Positions 53,501 to 64,000 of a stretch of DNA of 64,000 bases are shown here, in pieces; the stretch's first letter is position 1; the number at the start of each line of letters is the position of its first letter. The stretch spans positions 682,001 to 746,000 of the forward strand of contig JAJKFH010001182.1 in the NCBI GenBank assembly GCA_023333565.1, written 5' to 3'. Both the position numbers and the translations under genes were made by a program. Source of the stretch: Puffinus mauretanicus. Lineage: Eukaryota; Chordata; Aves; Procellariiformes; Procellariidae. Below the pieces are notes generated by a model. The model was not told where the DNA came from and ran no database searches. It saw only the letters and a program-made list of their open reading frames with translations.

Positions 53501-55757
53501 CTTATTGACCAAACTTGTCCCTTTTCTTATAGTTTGAAGGCAATGAGTGACCTTATTGGATATGATAACGTGGCATTCAAGGGAGAAACAAAATGTAACT
53601 GGCCCATATATTTTAACTGAATTAATGAAATGTTGAGTTTGCTCTCAGCCATAGCACTAATTCTAGTGTGAATATAGTAATTGTTTTAATTTAAACTTTA
53701 ATTACTAGCTACCAATTAGTTCTTAACATGCGTTAGAGTTTATATATATATAACTATTCTTGAACATACAGAAATTAAGTTAATAGTATTCAGAATGCAA
53801 AGCCCTAATGTTGAAAGTTTGAATGCAGTATGTATTTTAAATATGGAAAAGTTATTTTGGCTGCAAGTTCTATCAAGATTTAAATGTATATGTGTACATA
53901 TTTTGATAAATATATTAGAATCCAGTATGTGCTTATATGCAAAAATACAATTGTCAAGCCAGTGCTACATTATCATATATAATATACCAGATGAAAATCA
54001 CAAAAGCTGTACGTAAGTTTCATGGCACATACGTTGTTTATCAACTTATAGGTATTTGCTTTACTGTTAAAATCCCAAAGGCTGAGGTGTATAAAATGCT
54101 CCTTTACTAAAATGACTATTACAGTATTAACTGTGAAGTTTTGACATAATAGTGTGATGTAAAGGTCCTGCTGGGAAATGGGGTTATGGAAGCTTGGTTT
54201 CCTTAGGTTACTTCAAGGTTGCCATGCAAGATATGTGGCATACTGCTTTTCTGCTAATGGAAACATACATACATGTGAGGGACTGAACTAGAGGAGTGTA
54301 TCAGCTGGCATTTTCATTTCCAGGCATTGTAGTTTTGTGTTAGGTGTATTGTCTATACAGCAACCTTGACCGAACAGCAAAGTTTTTGTGCAGTCATCTC
54401 TGTTTTTTTCACGTGTGCATACAAGCAGAGTTAGGTGGTGGCAGACGTGGCCCAGTCAGATGGTCACAGAAGCGTGCAATGTAACAGAGAGGTTCCCCTC
54501 TGTTCAAACAGCCACATGAACCCATCTTAGTTCTGCCCCAATAGTTGTGTGTAAATGGCACATAAAGCGTATGTGCAGAGGCATATAAATCCTTCCCTAG
54601 TCTGACAGGAAAAGGTAGCTCCTGATGAAGACGACTTTAACGATGCTGAAGGTGTTACGTGTGTACTGGCAGAAAATGTTTATGCCTGCATAGTTAACGC
54701 GTCAGTGCATATGTAGTTTTTACACTAGTGCACGTAAAATTCATGTGCATAAAAGTTTACATATGTGGTGCATAAACTTCCAATGTTAGCAACTATTGTA
54801 TAAACTTATAGCCAGAATGAATAAATACGATGACTAAACATCAGTTGAAATTTAATGTTAAAACTTTCAAAACAATGAAAAATTAAGCTTTCAAGGAAAA
54901 AAATTACCCACAACCCAATTTTGAAAACTTCTTTTTTAAAATGTTTCAAGAAGAAGAAAATAGTAAATACAGTGGGTGATAAACATCTTACAGGACAAGT
55001 TTTTGGGGTTTTGGTTTTTTTTTTGTTTTTTGTTTTTTTTTTTTTTCATTTATTTGCTCCAATGTGAGTTCAACGGTTGGTGTTGGGTCATGGCTGAGTT
55101 CAGAGGAAGCCCTGGAATTATTTTGTTTGGAAACTTAAACTTTTGCAGAACATGGAAACCGCAAACAGAAAACAAACTGCAATCTCCTTAAAAGCTAATG
55201 AATTTGTACTACACTTTCTCACTTCTCCCTGCTGGCAAAGCAGTTATCCAACCAGTCTAATATTTCAGGTGGATTTTTCAGGACATTTAAGAATTGGTCA
55301 ACCTAATGTGGAATCTTGCAGCCCCTTTGAGCATTCTCTCTGTTTTTTAATTAAGAGGTTCATATACTTCATCAAGGACACTTCAGAGCTCTTACTAAAC
55401 AATTAATGTAATAGTGAACTAAAGAATAATAGCCCTAAATTTATTCAAGCACCAAAAAAAATCCTTTTTGCCTGGTAGAACAAGGCAAACATGGTTCCAT
55501 GAAACAGATAAGCGAGGTTGCTTTGTATCAGTTTTAACTTTGGCAGACTACCAAATGTTAATTTGCTTTTAGCTAGTTGAGATTAAATGTAATGCCTTCC
55601 CTGAGCTGCCTTAAAGTAAGCAAGCATGAAAGCGTTTTCAGAGTAATCTGGGAGGAATTGACATTTGAGGGAGTTAGCATTACATCTGCACTTTAAGGAT
55701 ATTAATTTCATAGATAAATTAACTACATTATTCTGTCTTTATCTTACATTTTGAAAG
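50548..55757 (+). other. Intron (5.2 kb)
   Basis: AT-rich intron with a long poly-T tract at about 55010-55047. No recognised transposable element or additional exon. Confidence 0.6.
55010..55047 (+). repeat. T-rich tract
   Basis: Long run of T residues interrupted by G. It could mark the 3' end of an antisense retroposed sequence, but no body was recognised. Confidence 0.75.
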
Positions 55758-55897
55758 GACTCCATCAGCCAGCGAAATGGCAGCCCAGGGTCAGCTGAAA
55801 CTGCTCTTATCCCAGCCGTACTGTAATTTGAACTTGCTTTTGGAAACATTGCTACATCACGATTGTCTCGTAGTGAAAATTTTATTGGAAAGTTCAA
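55758..55897 (+). CDS. KIAA0825: KIAA0825-like protein, last recognised exon
   Basis: 140-nt exon. The first base completes Lys; then [20 protein letters not shown], then [20 protein letters not shown], then ILLESS and one base of the next codon. The acceptor is CATTTTGAAAG, which is weak in pyrimidines; the donor AA|GTAAGT is perfect at +1 to +6. The leucine-rich helical stretch and the good phase fit make it secure. The following exon must begin by supplying two bases; I could not identify it with confidence, so the gene continues past this window or has an unrecognised exon. Confidence 0.84.
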
Positions 55898-58639
55898 GTA
55901 AGTATTTATACTGTCAATCCTTATAAGAGTATCAGTGAGAAACACAAATTAATTTTTAACTACTTGAATACTGAAGGAAGGCTGTCATTTTTTGGGGGTA
56001 TCAGTAGCCATTCAGTTATCAGTAGGACACTTCTTGAATGGGTAAAAAGAAAGAAAAAATCATCGCTTTTTTAATGAGAATGTTTTGCAGTTAATCTGAG
56101 TATTCATAGTTTCAAAGCAGACTACAATTTGATAAAACAGGCTGCTATCATAAATACAAAGGAGTCAAAATGAATTTAAAGTTAACAGAGCTTTGATACT
56201 ACAACTGCTTTACACAGATTTTTAGAAGTGTGGATTAGTCGTCTGAAAGATCACTTTCAAAATTATGTTTCAACAGTGAAAAGCTTCTTAGAGGTTTTGT
56301 TTAAGTTATTATATGTTTGTCACTGTAGGCATTCTAGAAGTACATTTATATGCTTCCTCATGTTAATACTCTCATTGATGCCGTTGTGAAAGTAGAACAA
56401 ATAAAAGAACGGTTCTACAAGGTTTTCTTTTCATTCTGCTAATATTGTGTTTGAAGCAACAAACTTTATCACATCTTTCCTTTTAATAGCTTTTGGATCA
56501 AATGATCAGATTGTTGAAAAGCTAATGGTATAATCACCTGTTTGACATAATTTTGCAGTAATAGTGAATGAGAGTCTCAGTTTCTATCTTTCTTCAGCAA
56601 AAGAATTCTCCCTACTTATCAAAAAAACTATTAGGTCCACATAATATTAGATACAACATAATTTAGTTCTGTCATTTTAAAGTGGTCTAACATTTGTCAG
56701 GGGTACAACATTGCTTCCACTTCTGTCATGCATCTTATTGAGAGCTGCACTGCATCCACTTGCCTATTCAAATACCTGTCATCTTTTACAAAGAGTGACA
56801 AATGTTTGATCAGGATCATGTTCTTACCCTAGTGTTATCCAGTATTGAATTTTACTAGCTGCTTAAATTATCACAGGTATTAAGTGACAGAATGTATTAA
56901 TCTGTTGACTGACCAACCTCTTGAGCTTCAGGGAAATATATGCTACTTTGAATTAGAAAATGTGCTATTTACACAGACTTTATTAATGTAATTATAATTG
57001 GTATGAATAAACCTTCAGTTTAGATGAAGTTGAAAACTGCGATGATCCATATCTTCTAAATTAATTTCAATAGGGTTAATTATCTAATGATAAAATGATT
57101 GTGTTCTTTATTCCTTCTCCTATGCAGCAGCTTTCTGATGCTTATATAAGCTAGAATTTTTTTTATTACGTGAGCTGTTGTGTATTAGTACAAGGAAAGT
57201 TGGACTAATAAGCTATACCTTAGTACTAGCAATGATAGTTTCAGATTCTTCTGTTCAGCAGGATGAAAGGCTTACAGAATTATGTACTCATCAACAGTAA
57301 AATTTTGCAACGTGTAATATTATGCATGAAAACATATAAAAAGCTAAGTATACCATAGTTACCTTTGAGTGATTTGCCCTAGTGATAACAAAACTCCCTA
57401 GTATTTAATTAGATGATAAGAATTTTTTTAATAGGAAAAGTCTTCTCACATTTTGCTTTATTTTACACTCAGTCTTTCCTTTTCCCTTTAAAAACTAGGC
57501 CAGAAGTAAAAAATTCTGTATGAAGAGGTGCTTATATGTAGATGTTTTTAGGTAATGATAACATTTTTTTTTATCGTAGCAATGCTTTGGGATACTTACA
57601 GTAGGCATCACACAAACACATTTAATTTAATTGCACTCCCATTGTTCTCACATGGTTGTTCCATGGTGACGGTCAGAAATAATGTATATTCCCCATCATA
57701 GTAGGGAGTACTGTTGGGATTGGCAAAGTTGTCTCAGTAGAAAGAGTATTTTGGGGGAATGCATGTATGCATGATTTAGTGTTGCTAAATATTATAAGGT
57801 TATAATAATTGTTGAAGCTATTGAAACTCCATGTATGTAACTATAAGGTGTCTGAACAGGGAGGTGACAAGATTTGGACTTCGGTCATTTTTTGTGCAAT
57901 ATGATATATGAAATGTACATAAAAAGTATAATGCTTCTCAAATATGAAGTTATCACATCAAAAATACTAAAGGTAATAAATCAGGATACCCAAAACTGAA
58001 CCACTTTTTTGTCTCCAGTGAGTATGGCCACTGAGTAAAAGGCACCTTTGAAAAAATAGTTGAAAAATTGAATTTGTATATTGGACCTCTATAACTTAAA
58101 CTACAAGTCTAAATAACCTAGGTGTATTTAATTACAGTTACTTACAGTGTAATATAATCCCAGAGTCATTTTCTATAGGTCCAACATTCAGAAAATTTCT
58201 TTTAAGACATGTTCTTGAGTGCATGAAGGGTCTAGGGCCTTTGCTGTGCCTTTGCAGAGAGAAATAATGGAGGTAGCTGGTACTGTGTTAATTTTCTGAC
58301 AAAACAAACTGTTTTGCAATTTTCTTGGCTGAATTTTTTACCAGAATTGCTTTATCACCCATGGATATGAAACAGAAATGGATTATTTTGACAAGCAACA
58401 AACAATAGAGGAATAAAGGAAGCGATGCTTGCATAATATGAGTTACTGAATCCAGCAGATGCTGATATGAAAACGGGAAGGCTGAAAGTGAACTCTGAGA
58501 ATTTCTGCTAGACTTGCTCTAAATGCACAGCATGCCAGCAGAACAGTCTGTGACTTCTCGTTTGAGAGTCTTTATTTCCAGGAACCAGGAGTTATTCTTT
58601 GCATAATAAAGCAAAAAGCAATAGCTTTATTGAATTACA
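55898..58639 (+). other. Intron, start of last segment
   Basis: AT-rich intron. Two weak splice-acceptor candidates in the right phase exist, at 56494 and 58179, but neither has a convincing donor. See findings. Confidence 0.45.
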
Positions 58640-59420
58640 TTGGCCCAACACAGGATTAATACCAAAAGGAACCTCTTCCGTCAACAGACACTTCACCATT
58701 TACCAATAGCAGATAAGAAAGAGGTTACTGAGAAGTCATCAACAAGGCACATCCAAGGCCTTCAATCAGTCCTTGGGCCTCATATGTACTTTTGTTTGAG
58801 AAGAAGAGGTTGTAGCACCAAGTTAACGATGTACAATAGAAAAAGCAATGTACTCCTTTTAAAAAGAATCTTATTCATTACAATGAATAGATGAGACTCC
58901 AGTTGTGACAGAGATTTAATTTCATTTTTTACACACAACTTTAAAGTGAATACTGGCATGTGGAGATAAACTGGAAGAAAACTGCTTTCACAGCAGGACA
59001 AGGCCATTGGCAGTTTCACCTAATGTTTTTGGCTTGCACAACGCGTATTTGAGAGACTAATGGAAGAGGGTATCGTGTAGCCTTTACAGTTAAACCTAGA
59101 TGATATCCTGGTCCCCACTAAGACTTTGAAATAAGAAGTGATAGTAACATTTTCAAATATTCTCTGATAAGTTTAAGGCTGCAAATGTGAAATTGGACCC
59201 AAAGAAATGTGAGTTGCTTCAAAAAGAGATAATTTACCTTGCACACATAAGCAGGCTGGGGAAGGGAGGATTTCTACTGAGAAAATAGAACTGTGTCGTG
59301 CAGTATCAGCAACTGCCTAGACACTAATAGATATGAAGAGTTTTCTAAGACTGTGCTTTTATAAACCGATTTCTGGCAAGAGAAATGACTTGAAAATACA
59401 TTTGTAGAATGGAAAGATAT
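58640..59420 (+). mobile_element. Decayed Ty3/Gypsy-type reverse transcriptase
   Basis: Frameshifted and stop-ridden, but with the expected motif order of a Ty3/Gypsy pol. There is an entry region with HRINT and LPIADKKEV near 58646-58725. KTAFTAGQGHWQFHL lies near 58979-59023 and the catalytic-site remnant LDDILVPTKT near 59091-59122, where the expected Tyr before LDD is Asn. KLDPKKCELLQKEIIYL lies near 59192-59242 and the connection motif MKSFLRLC near 59334. About 780 bp survive. No protease, integrase or LTRs were recognised. The frames cannot be joined without repair, so it is dead. Sense relative to the host gene. Confidence 0.75.
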
Positions 59421-59771
59421 TTTTTTTCCCCCACTCTAATTCTTTGCCCCTTATGAAGCAGCTGTTTAACTGCCATAATGTATAATGTGGCATTTTAAGG
59501 TAAATTTTAAGCACTAATTGAATTTTAATTAAGTTTATTTAAATTAATTAAATTTTAGGCATTTAAAGGTAAATAGCACTGATTTTTTGTAAGTTACCCT
59601 AAAAGAAGAGTGAAAGGTGGCAACTTTACCCACTGACCTCACTTAGGAATCAGACTGAACTGTTAGTGGCAGTAGTGAGTTAGTACAAAAGAAAATGTTC
59701 ATGCCTTAAATAAATTACCATCTCCATTAAAATCCTGGCATTCGCTAAATCTGTATAACAATTTAAAACTT
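59421..59771 (+). other. Spacer between Gypsy remnant and minus-strand ORF
   Basis: AT-rich sequence with TTAATTAAATT-type repeats at 59510-59560. Nothing else seen. Confidence 0.5.
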
Positions 59772-60077
59772 TTATTTCAAGTACTTGAAGGTCATTATTT
59801 TTGTGCTTCCTTGTAATAACTCCTTGGATTTAATAATCCTGAGACAGTCTACCAGGCAACTGGAGAAACTAGCAACTGTGCCCCATGGTTGAACCACACA
59901 CAGCTTTTGGGAAATACAGTCTCGCAGGTTTTTTGACAAAACTTGGGGATTAATCTGCAACACTGTCCTCATTAGAAGAGCACAGAGGAATTTATATGCT
60001 TGTGCAGAGATAGCTCTCTCCTCCGGATATTTGTGGGTCATCCAGGATGAAGCTTGTGAGTACAGACTCCAGAACAC
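59772..60077 (-). CDS. Unassigned minus-strand ORF resembling a terminal exon
   Basis: 101 codons open to a TAA stop on the minus strand. They are directly preceded by a good acceptor (pyrimidine-containing AACTTTCAG, exon starting GTG at 60077) and a plausible CTAAG branch site. The peptide is helical and HEAT/ARM-like in feel. It includes SLYSQASSWMTHKYPEERAI, then SAQAYKFLCALLMRTVLQIN, then CVVQPWGTVASFSSCLVDCL. The TAA stop overlaps an AATAAA at 59776-59771, so a polyadenylation signal sits on the stop codon. I do not recognise the family. It could be the last exon of a gene running leftward from beyond the window, a gene fragment, or chance. There is no link to the + strand gene. Confidence 0.45.
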   Translation of the reverse strand: MFWSLYSQASSWMTHKYPEERAISAQAYKFLCALLMRTVLQINPQVLSKNLRDCISQKLCVVQPWGTVASFSSCLVDCLRIIKSKELLQGSTKIMTFKYLK

Positions 60078-60207
60078 CTGAAAGTTTTCTTAGCTTCTTC
60101 ATGATAGCAAACTGTATCATGGTAGCCTAACAACAAAAGATTAGAAAATTATTTTAAAAGTGGCGTCTCGTCAAAATATCCATCTGACCAGTTAACTTAC
60201 CGGATAC

Positions 60208-60529
60208 TGTCATGAATGAGTGGTTTAGAGGCTGCTCAAAGAATCACTGTCGAAGGTATTAGCAGAAAGTGATTTTAATAGAAATTTATGAAAACGCGAC
60301 TTAACAGAGTTCGATGGCAAGGTTCAATCTATCACTTACTACATGGATGAAGCATACAAAGGAAAAGAGCATGGGAAGCTGAAAAGTCCTTGACTATATA
60401 AACACTACTTAGCAACAACTAAAACATCAGGCTGTTATCAACCTTATTCTCATACTAAATCCAAAACACAACACTATACCAGCTACAAGCAAGAAAATTA
60501 ACTCTATCCCAGCCGAAACCAGGGTATCA
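60208..60529 (-). mobile_element. Solo LTR, ERVL-related subfamily, minus strand
   Basis: On the minus strand it starts TGATACCCTGGTTTCGGCTG and keeps most of the 5' half of the LTR seen at 28918 and 61658 (GGGATAGAGTTAATTTTCTT, CTGATGTTTTAGTTGTTGCT). The 3' half differs and ends near TCATTCATGACA. Only 322 bp long. No matching target duplication was found, and no polypurine tract lies next to it, so a solo LTR is most likely. Confidence 0.65.
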
Positions 60530-60773
60530 TGTTAGAATTGAGTTGGAGTGATTTATATAGAGGCTAAGGATGAAAAGGTTAAGGGAGACCCTGCCATTGA
60601 GTCACAAAGTTCAGAGTAGACACAGCTGAATCTACCCCTAGTCCCAGACTTGGTCAAGTATATGTCTAAGGGATTATATGTGTTTAGCTGTAGTCTAAGG
60701 TTCATTCCCGATTTTAAGATAGATCATAAGATTTAAGCAGACTGTATTTGCTAGCGGGTATTTCCATCAATTC

Positions 60774-60822
60774 ACATACACACAGACACAGATACAAAGA
60801 TAGATAAATATACAAAGATATA
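60774..60822 (+). repeat. ACACAGATA-type simple repeat
   Basis: Short degenerate microsatellite of CACA and GATA units within the LTR-like cluster. Confidence 0.65.
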
Positions 60823-60849
60823 CCTGTTAAAAATGCCCCTCGATTTCAG

Positions 60850-61300
60850 TGATATACTCACTGAACTAAAATGTCTTGGTATTTCTTAACAGGCAAATGG
60901 TTGAGTCTCAAGGAGTGTTGCAGCCCAGGTCCCGTGCCAGCCAGCAACGGTCCTCTGAATATCGCAAACTCAAGAGTTTGCAAACTCTGGTGAGCGTTCA
61001 TCTCAGAGGGAGATGCTGGGCGCAGCCCACTGCGGTCCAGGAGAGCTCAAAGGGTCTCACTTGGGACCAACCTTTATAGGGTCGCAAGATGATTGGCTTC
61101 AGTCATCCATCAAAACTCTCAAGGTTTCAGTAACAATAGTATCTACAACTCAGATGCGGGTCTCAGGGGATGACAATTATCCCCGCTTTCGTCCTCCACT
61201 TGGGCCAGGCAGCAGAAGTTTCAGGTACAATTGGTACATTCCCCCACCTCAGCTACGCAAGAGTTCCTGATATGGTAAAGGGACGCTTCACCGCCTAACT
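60850..61300 (-). mobile_element. Possible ERV LTR, minus strand
   Basis: GC-richer segment. On the minus strand it carries a TATA-like CCTATAAAGGTTGG near 61080, then a U5-like tract, and it resembles avian ERV LTRs in composition. It also holds a perfect 16-bp palindrome (AGAGTTTGCAAACTCT, 60973-60988). Ends are not defined. Confidence 0.4.
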
Positions 61301-61657
61301 CATTACACCAAGGCCAAGGTTTAACAGGAGTTTCTGAGATCATGGAGTGGCCCAGGAAGTGGTGGTGGGAATGCACCACCACAGACGCTGGAGTCGCATA
61401 ACCAATGTGGTAAAATAGTAGAAGGGTTTACTGGCATGATGAACTTCTAGCTGGAAGATAATAGAAAAGGGACCTTAATCAGATATCCCATTCCTCTTGA
61501 TGACTTTACAATGATAAGCTAAAGAAAACAGTAAACAGATTTTATGGAGTTTCTGAAATATTGAATAGGAATTTCCATTTGGACTGTAACAGAGCCCTGC
61601 TGAGAATCACATACCTTCTCTTGACAAAGTGTGAAGATAGTCTCTGTGATATATCTG
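61301..61657 (+). other. Intergenic or intron sequence between LTRs
   Basis: Mixed composition, possibly the remainder of the neighbouring LTR element up to about 61440. No coding feature. Confidence 0.35.
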
Positions 61658-62230
61658 TGTCCTGGTTTTGGCTGGGATGGAGTTGATTTTCTTCCTATTA
61701 ACTGTATAGTGCTGTGTTTTGGACGTAGTGTGAGAATAATGTTGACGACACACTGATGTTTTGGTTGTTGCTAGGTATTGTTTACACTAGTCAAGGACTT
61801 TTCATCTTCCCATGCCCTGCCAGATGTGCAGGGGGCTGGGAGGGAGCGTGGCCAGGACGGCTGACCCCAACTGACCAAAGGGATATCCCATACCATATGA
61901 CGTCATGCTCAGCATATAAGGCTGGGTGAAGAAGAAGAGGGGGGCATTCGAGTGATGGTTTGTCTTCCCAAGTCACCGTTACGCGTGATGGAGCCCTGCT
62001 TTCCTGGCGATGGCTGAACACCTGCCTGCCGATGGGAAGTGGTGAATGAATTCCTTGTTTTGCTTTGCTTGCGTGTGCGGCTTTTGCTTTCCCTATTAAA
62101 GTGTCTTTATCTCAACCCACGAGTTTTTCTCACTTTTACCCTTCTGATTCTCTTCCCCATCCCACCCGGCGGGGGGGGTGAGCGAGCGGCTGTGTGGTGC
62201 TCAGTGGCCGGCTGGGGTTAAACCACGACA
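61658..62230 (+). mobile_element. Solo LTR, avian ERVL-type, with intact target duplication
   Basis: 573-bp LTR beginning TGTCCTGGTTTTGGCTGGGA and ending TTAAACCACGACA. It is flanked on both sides by an identical 5-mer, ATCTG (61653-61657 and 62231-62235), as expected for an ERVL-type integration. It contains a TATA-like CATATAAGGCTGGG near 61911 and a pyrimidine/G-run segment near 62130-62180. It shares both ends and much of the body with the 28918-29409 copy. No internal genes remain, so it is a solo LTR left by recombination. Confidence 0.92.
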
Positions 62231-64000
62231 ATCTGTGATAGTCTCTGTGACTGTGATATATGGTCATATGGATAGCTTTTCAAAGACCTAGTCTTTTCTG
62301 GTAGGAACTTCTTGCTACAGTAGAGCTCTAGAGTGAATACATTTTAAGAGGGTAACCTGTTCAGTCTCGATCCCAATACATGGAGTAATACAAAGGAGGA
62401 AATGTGGCCACAGGACTAAATTAAATAGTGCCTCATCAAATTTTAGCTATCAGAATGCCACAATTTCAGCATACTATCCCATAAAATCAGTGCTGGAGGT
62501 ATTCTGATAGTAATGATTTTTTCTGTTTGACACAGGTAAGATATAGATTTCACAGAAGCCATTAACGAAGAGATTCATTAATGGAAACTTCTTCTCAGAT
62601 AGTTAAAAATAGAATGTTTAGGGAGAAAAAATTCTAAAGGGGGTTGAATGAGAGTAAAATACTATGGGATTGGTGAGGTATAAATATATAAGCACAGAAG
62701 TAGTTTGCTGATATGTTAATAATTTATGGGCAGATGATATAAAGTTTGTTGAAGTCTTTTTGTCTTGTGTTGAGCTTTTTGTCACAAATTTAGGATTCAT
62801 TGGATTCACAGGTAGCAGCTAATACAGGGGATATTATTATTACTTGGGTTTTACTAAATTGAAATGGGTAGGGTTAAGATCTGCATTTCATTCAGGATAG
62901 AAGTAATATGATCTAAAATTTCTTTTTTTAATTAAAAACTAAAATAATAGACAATAAAAAATAAAGCCAAAATGAAGTCATATTCAAAGTTACAATAGAT
63001 TCTAGCTGTCAAGACTGACTGGAGAATGATTGCATTGGATAGGAGCAACTCTATGAAGACAAGTAAAATGATCTACCAGAACAGATACAGAAAAAGTATA
63101 GAAAAAACCCAATGGCAGAAGCAGCCCTAAGAATACAATGCAAAGAAGCAAGTAATGCAGAGTGCCTGCTGAAAGATTTGATTCTATAAACAAATAAAAT
63201 ACATTCCGTTTGCATTTTTTATATCTTCATCAGCTGCTGTGATTAAAACTATAAAGAAAGCAGAAGTTTTATGGTCTTTGCAAATAAAAGAACTGTGTCA
63301 GAAATTACTTGCTCCATCTTCAGTTTCTCTTCCTAAATGAAACAGCATGTATAAATTTGAATTTTGACTACCTCTTTTGGTCGAACAAGACAGTATAACT
63401 GCTTATATCTTGTCTGTCCTGTAAGGATTCACTAGGGAAGGAAAAGTCTAGAGTCAATAACAGAAGATTTTCTAAATTCAGTAAGATTAATTTCATGGCT
63501 AAACCAGTAGCAGATAAGAGCTGGATGAGTGTGATAATGTCAGCAAGTTACTGGGAGGTATTTCTATCAGTAAGAAAGAAATATGGATAAATTACACTTA
63601 TAAGTCTGCCTCTCTGAAGATACGTTTTTAAAATACATGGTACTATCCCAAGAGGTTAAGTGCATTATTTTGTTATAGGAAGAATGATTCGTTGTAACTG
63701 GTTAGGGCATAGCTGTTATTTACTAGATACATCATTTTTTTATAAAGATATTTATTAATAATATTAATATTTTTATATATTTTGGCATCCTCTGTGCCTA
63801 TGGAACATTATGCTATATGGAAATAACAAATAGATTTTCTTTAACAGGTACCTAAGGTAAGTATATAGCCATATTTATGTATGGATGTAAGTCCTGCTAA
63901 AATGAAAAAGAAGCATCTCCTTTGAGCTACCTGTAGGAGCTTTAGATTCCCTTCACAGATTAGCTTTTGATATACAAATGCAGTGAGTGGGAAAAAGAGA
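62231..64000 (+). other. AT-rich sequence to end of window
   Basis: After the target duplication, no exon, RNA gene or recognisable repeat. The TTTAACAG acceptor-like site near 63848 has no convincing downstream exon. Confidence 0.4.

Noticed and set aside
56494..56533. Possible 13-codon exon after TTTTAATAG in the correct phase
   Set aside because: The donor is weak and the open run is too short to separate from chance.
1..64000. CRISPR arrays, operons, tRNA or rRNA genes
   Set aside because: No direct-repeat arrays with spacers, no cloverleaf-type sequence and no rRNA-like sequence were seen; the window is avian nuclear DNA.

Overview
This window is nuclear DNA from a bird, most likely a member of Neoaves. 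The evidence is several CR1 LINE copies, one ending in the avian-type ATGATTCT 3' repeats, and ERVL-type LTRs of the family that starts TGTCCTGG and ends near ACCACGACA. The rest is AT-rich, mostly non-coding sequence. There is no bacterial, plasmid or CRISPR content.

The one host gene I can support runs along the + strand from before position 1 to beyond 64000. Nine internal exons (1540-1618, 32425-32519, 34252-34479, 35469-35734, 36981-37131, 41148-41338, 43515-43697, 50437-50547, 55758-55897) splice in frame into about 481 codons with no stop. The protein matches what I recall of the vertebrate KIAA0825 family (DUF4495), a large, poorly understood protein whose human gene has been linked to postaxial polydactyly. 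First and last exons lie outside the window. One exon has only 26 codons and is followed by an intron of about 30.8 kb. One intron appears to use a GC-AG splice pair.

The introns hold the transposable elements. The giant intron (1619-32424) holds an ancient CR1-like LINE (about 11395-11890), a younger CR1 (16497-17753), a possible minus-strand LTR (19039-19796), an open reading frame resembling the tyrosine recombinase of a DIRS-type retrotransposon (24198-24725), a solo ERVL LTR (28918-29409) and a 2.4 kb minus-strand CR1 (about 29490-31875). The 43698-50436 intron holds an old minus-strand CR1 (46290-47190).

Downstream of the last recognised exon lie a decayed Ty3/Gypsy-type reverse transcriptase (58640-59420), an unexplained minus-strand ORF that looks like a terminal exon (59772-60077), and an LTR cluster (60208-62230). 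The last LTR in that cluster has a perfect 5-bp target duplication. The most unusual items are the DIRS-type recombinase, the Gypsy-type remnant and the unassigned minus-strand exon, because the first two classes are rare or absent in typical bird repeat catalogues and the third does not fit the surrounding gene.
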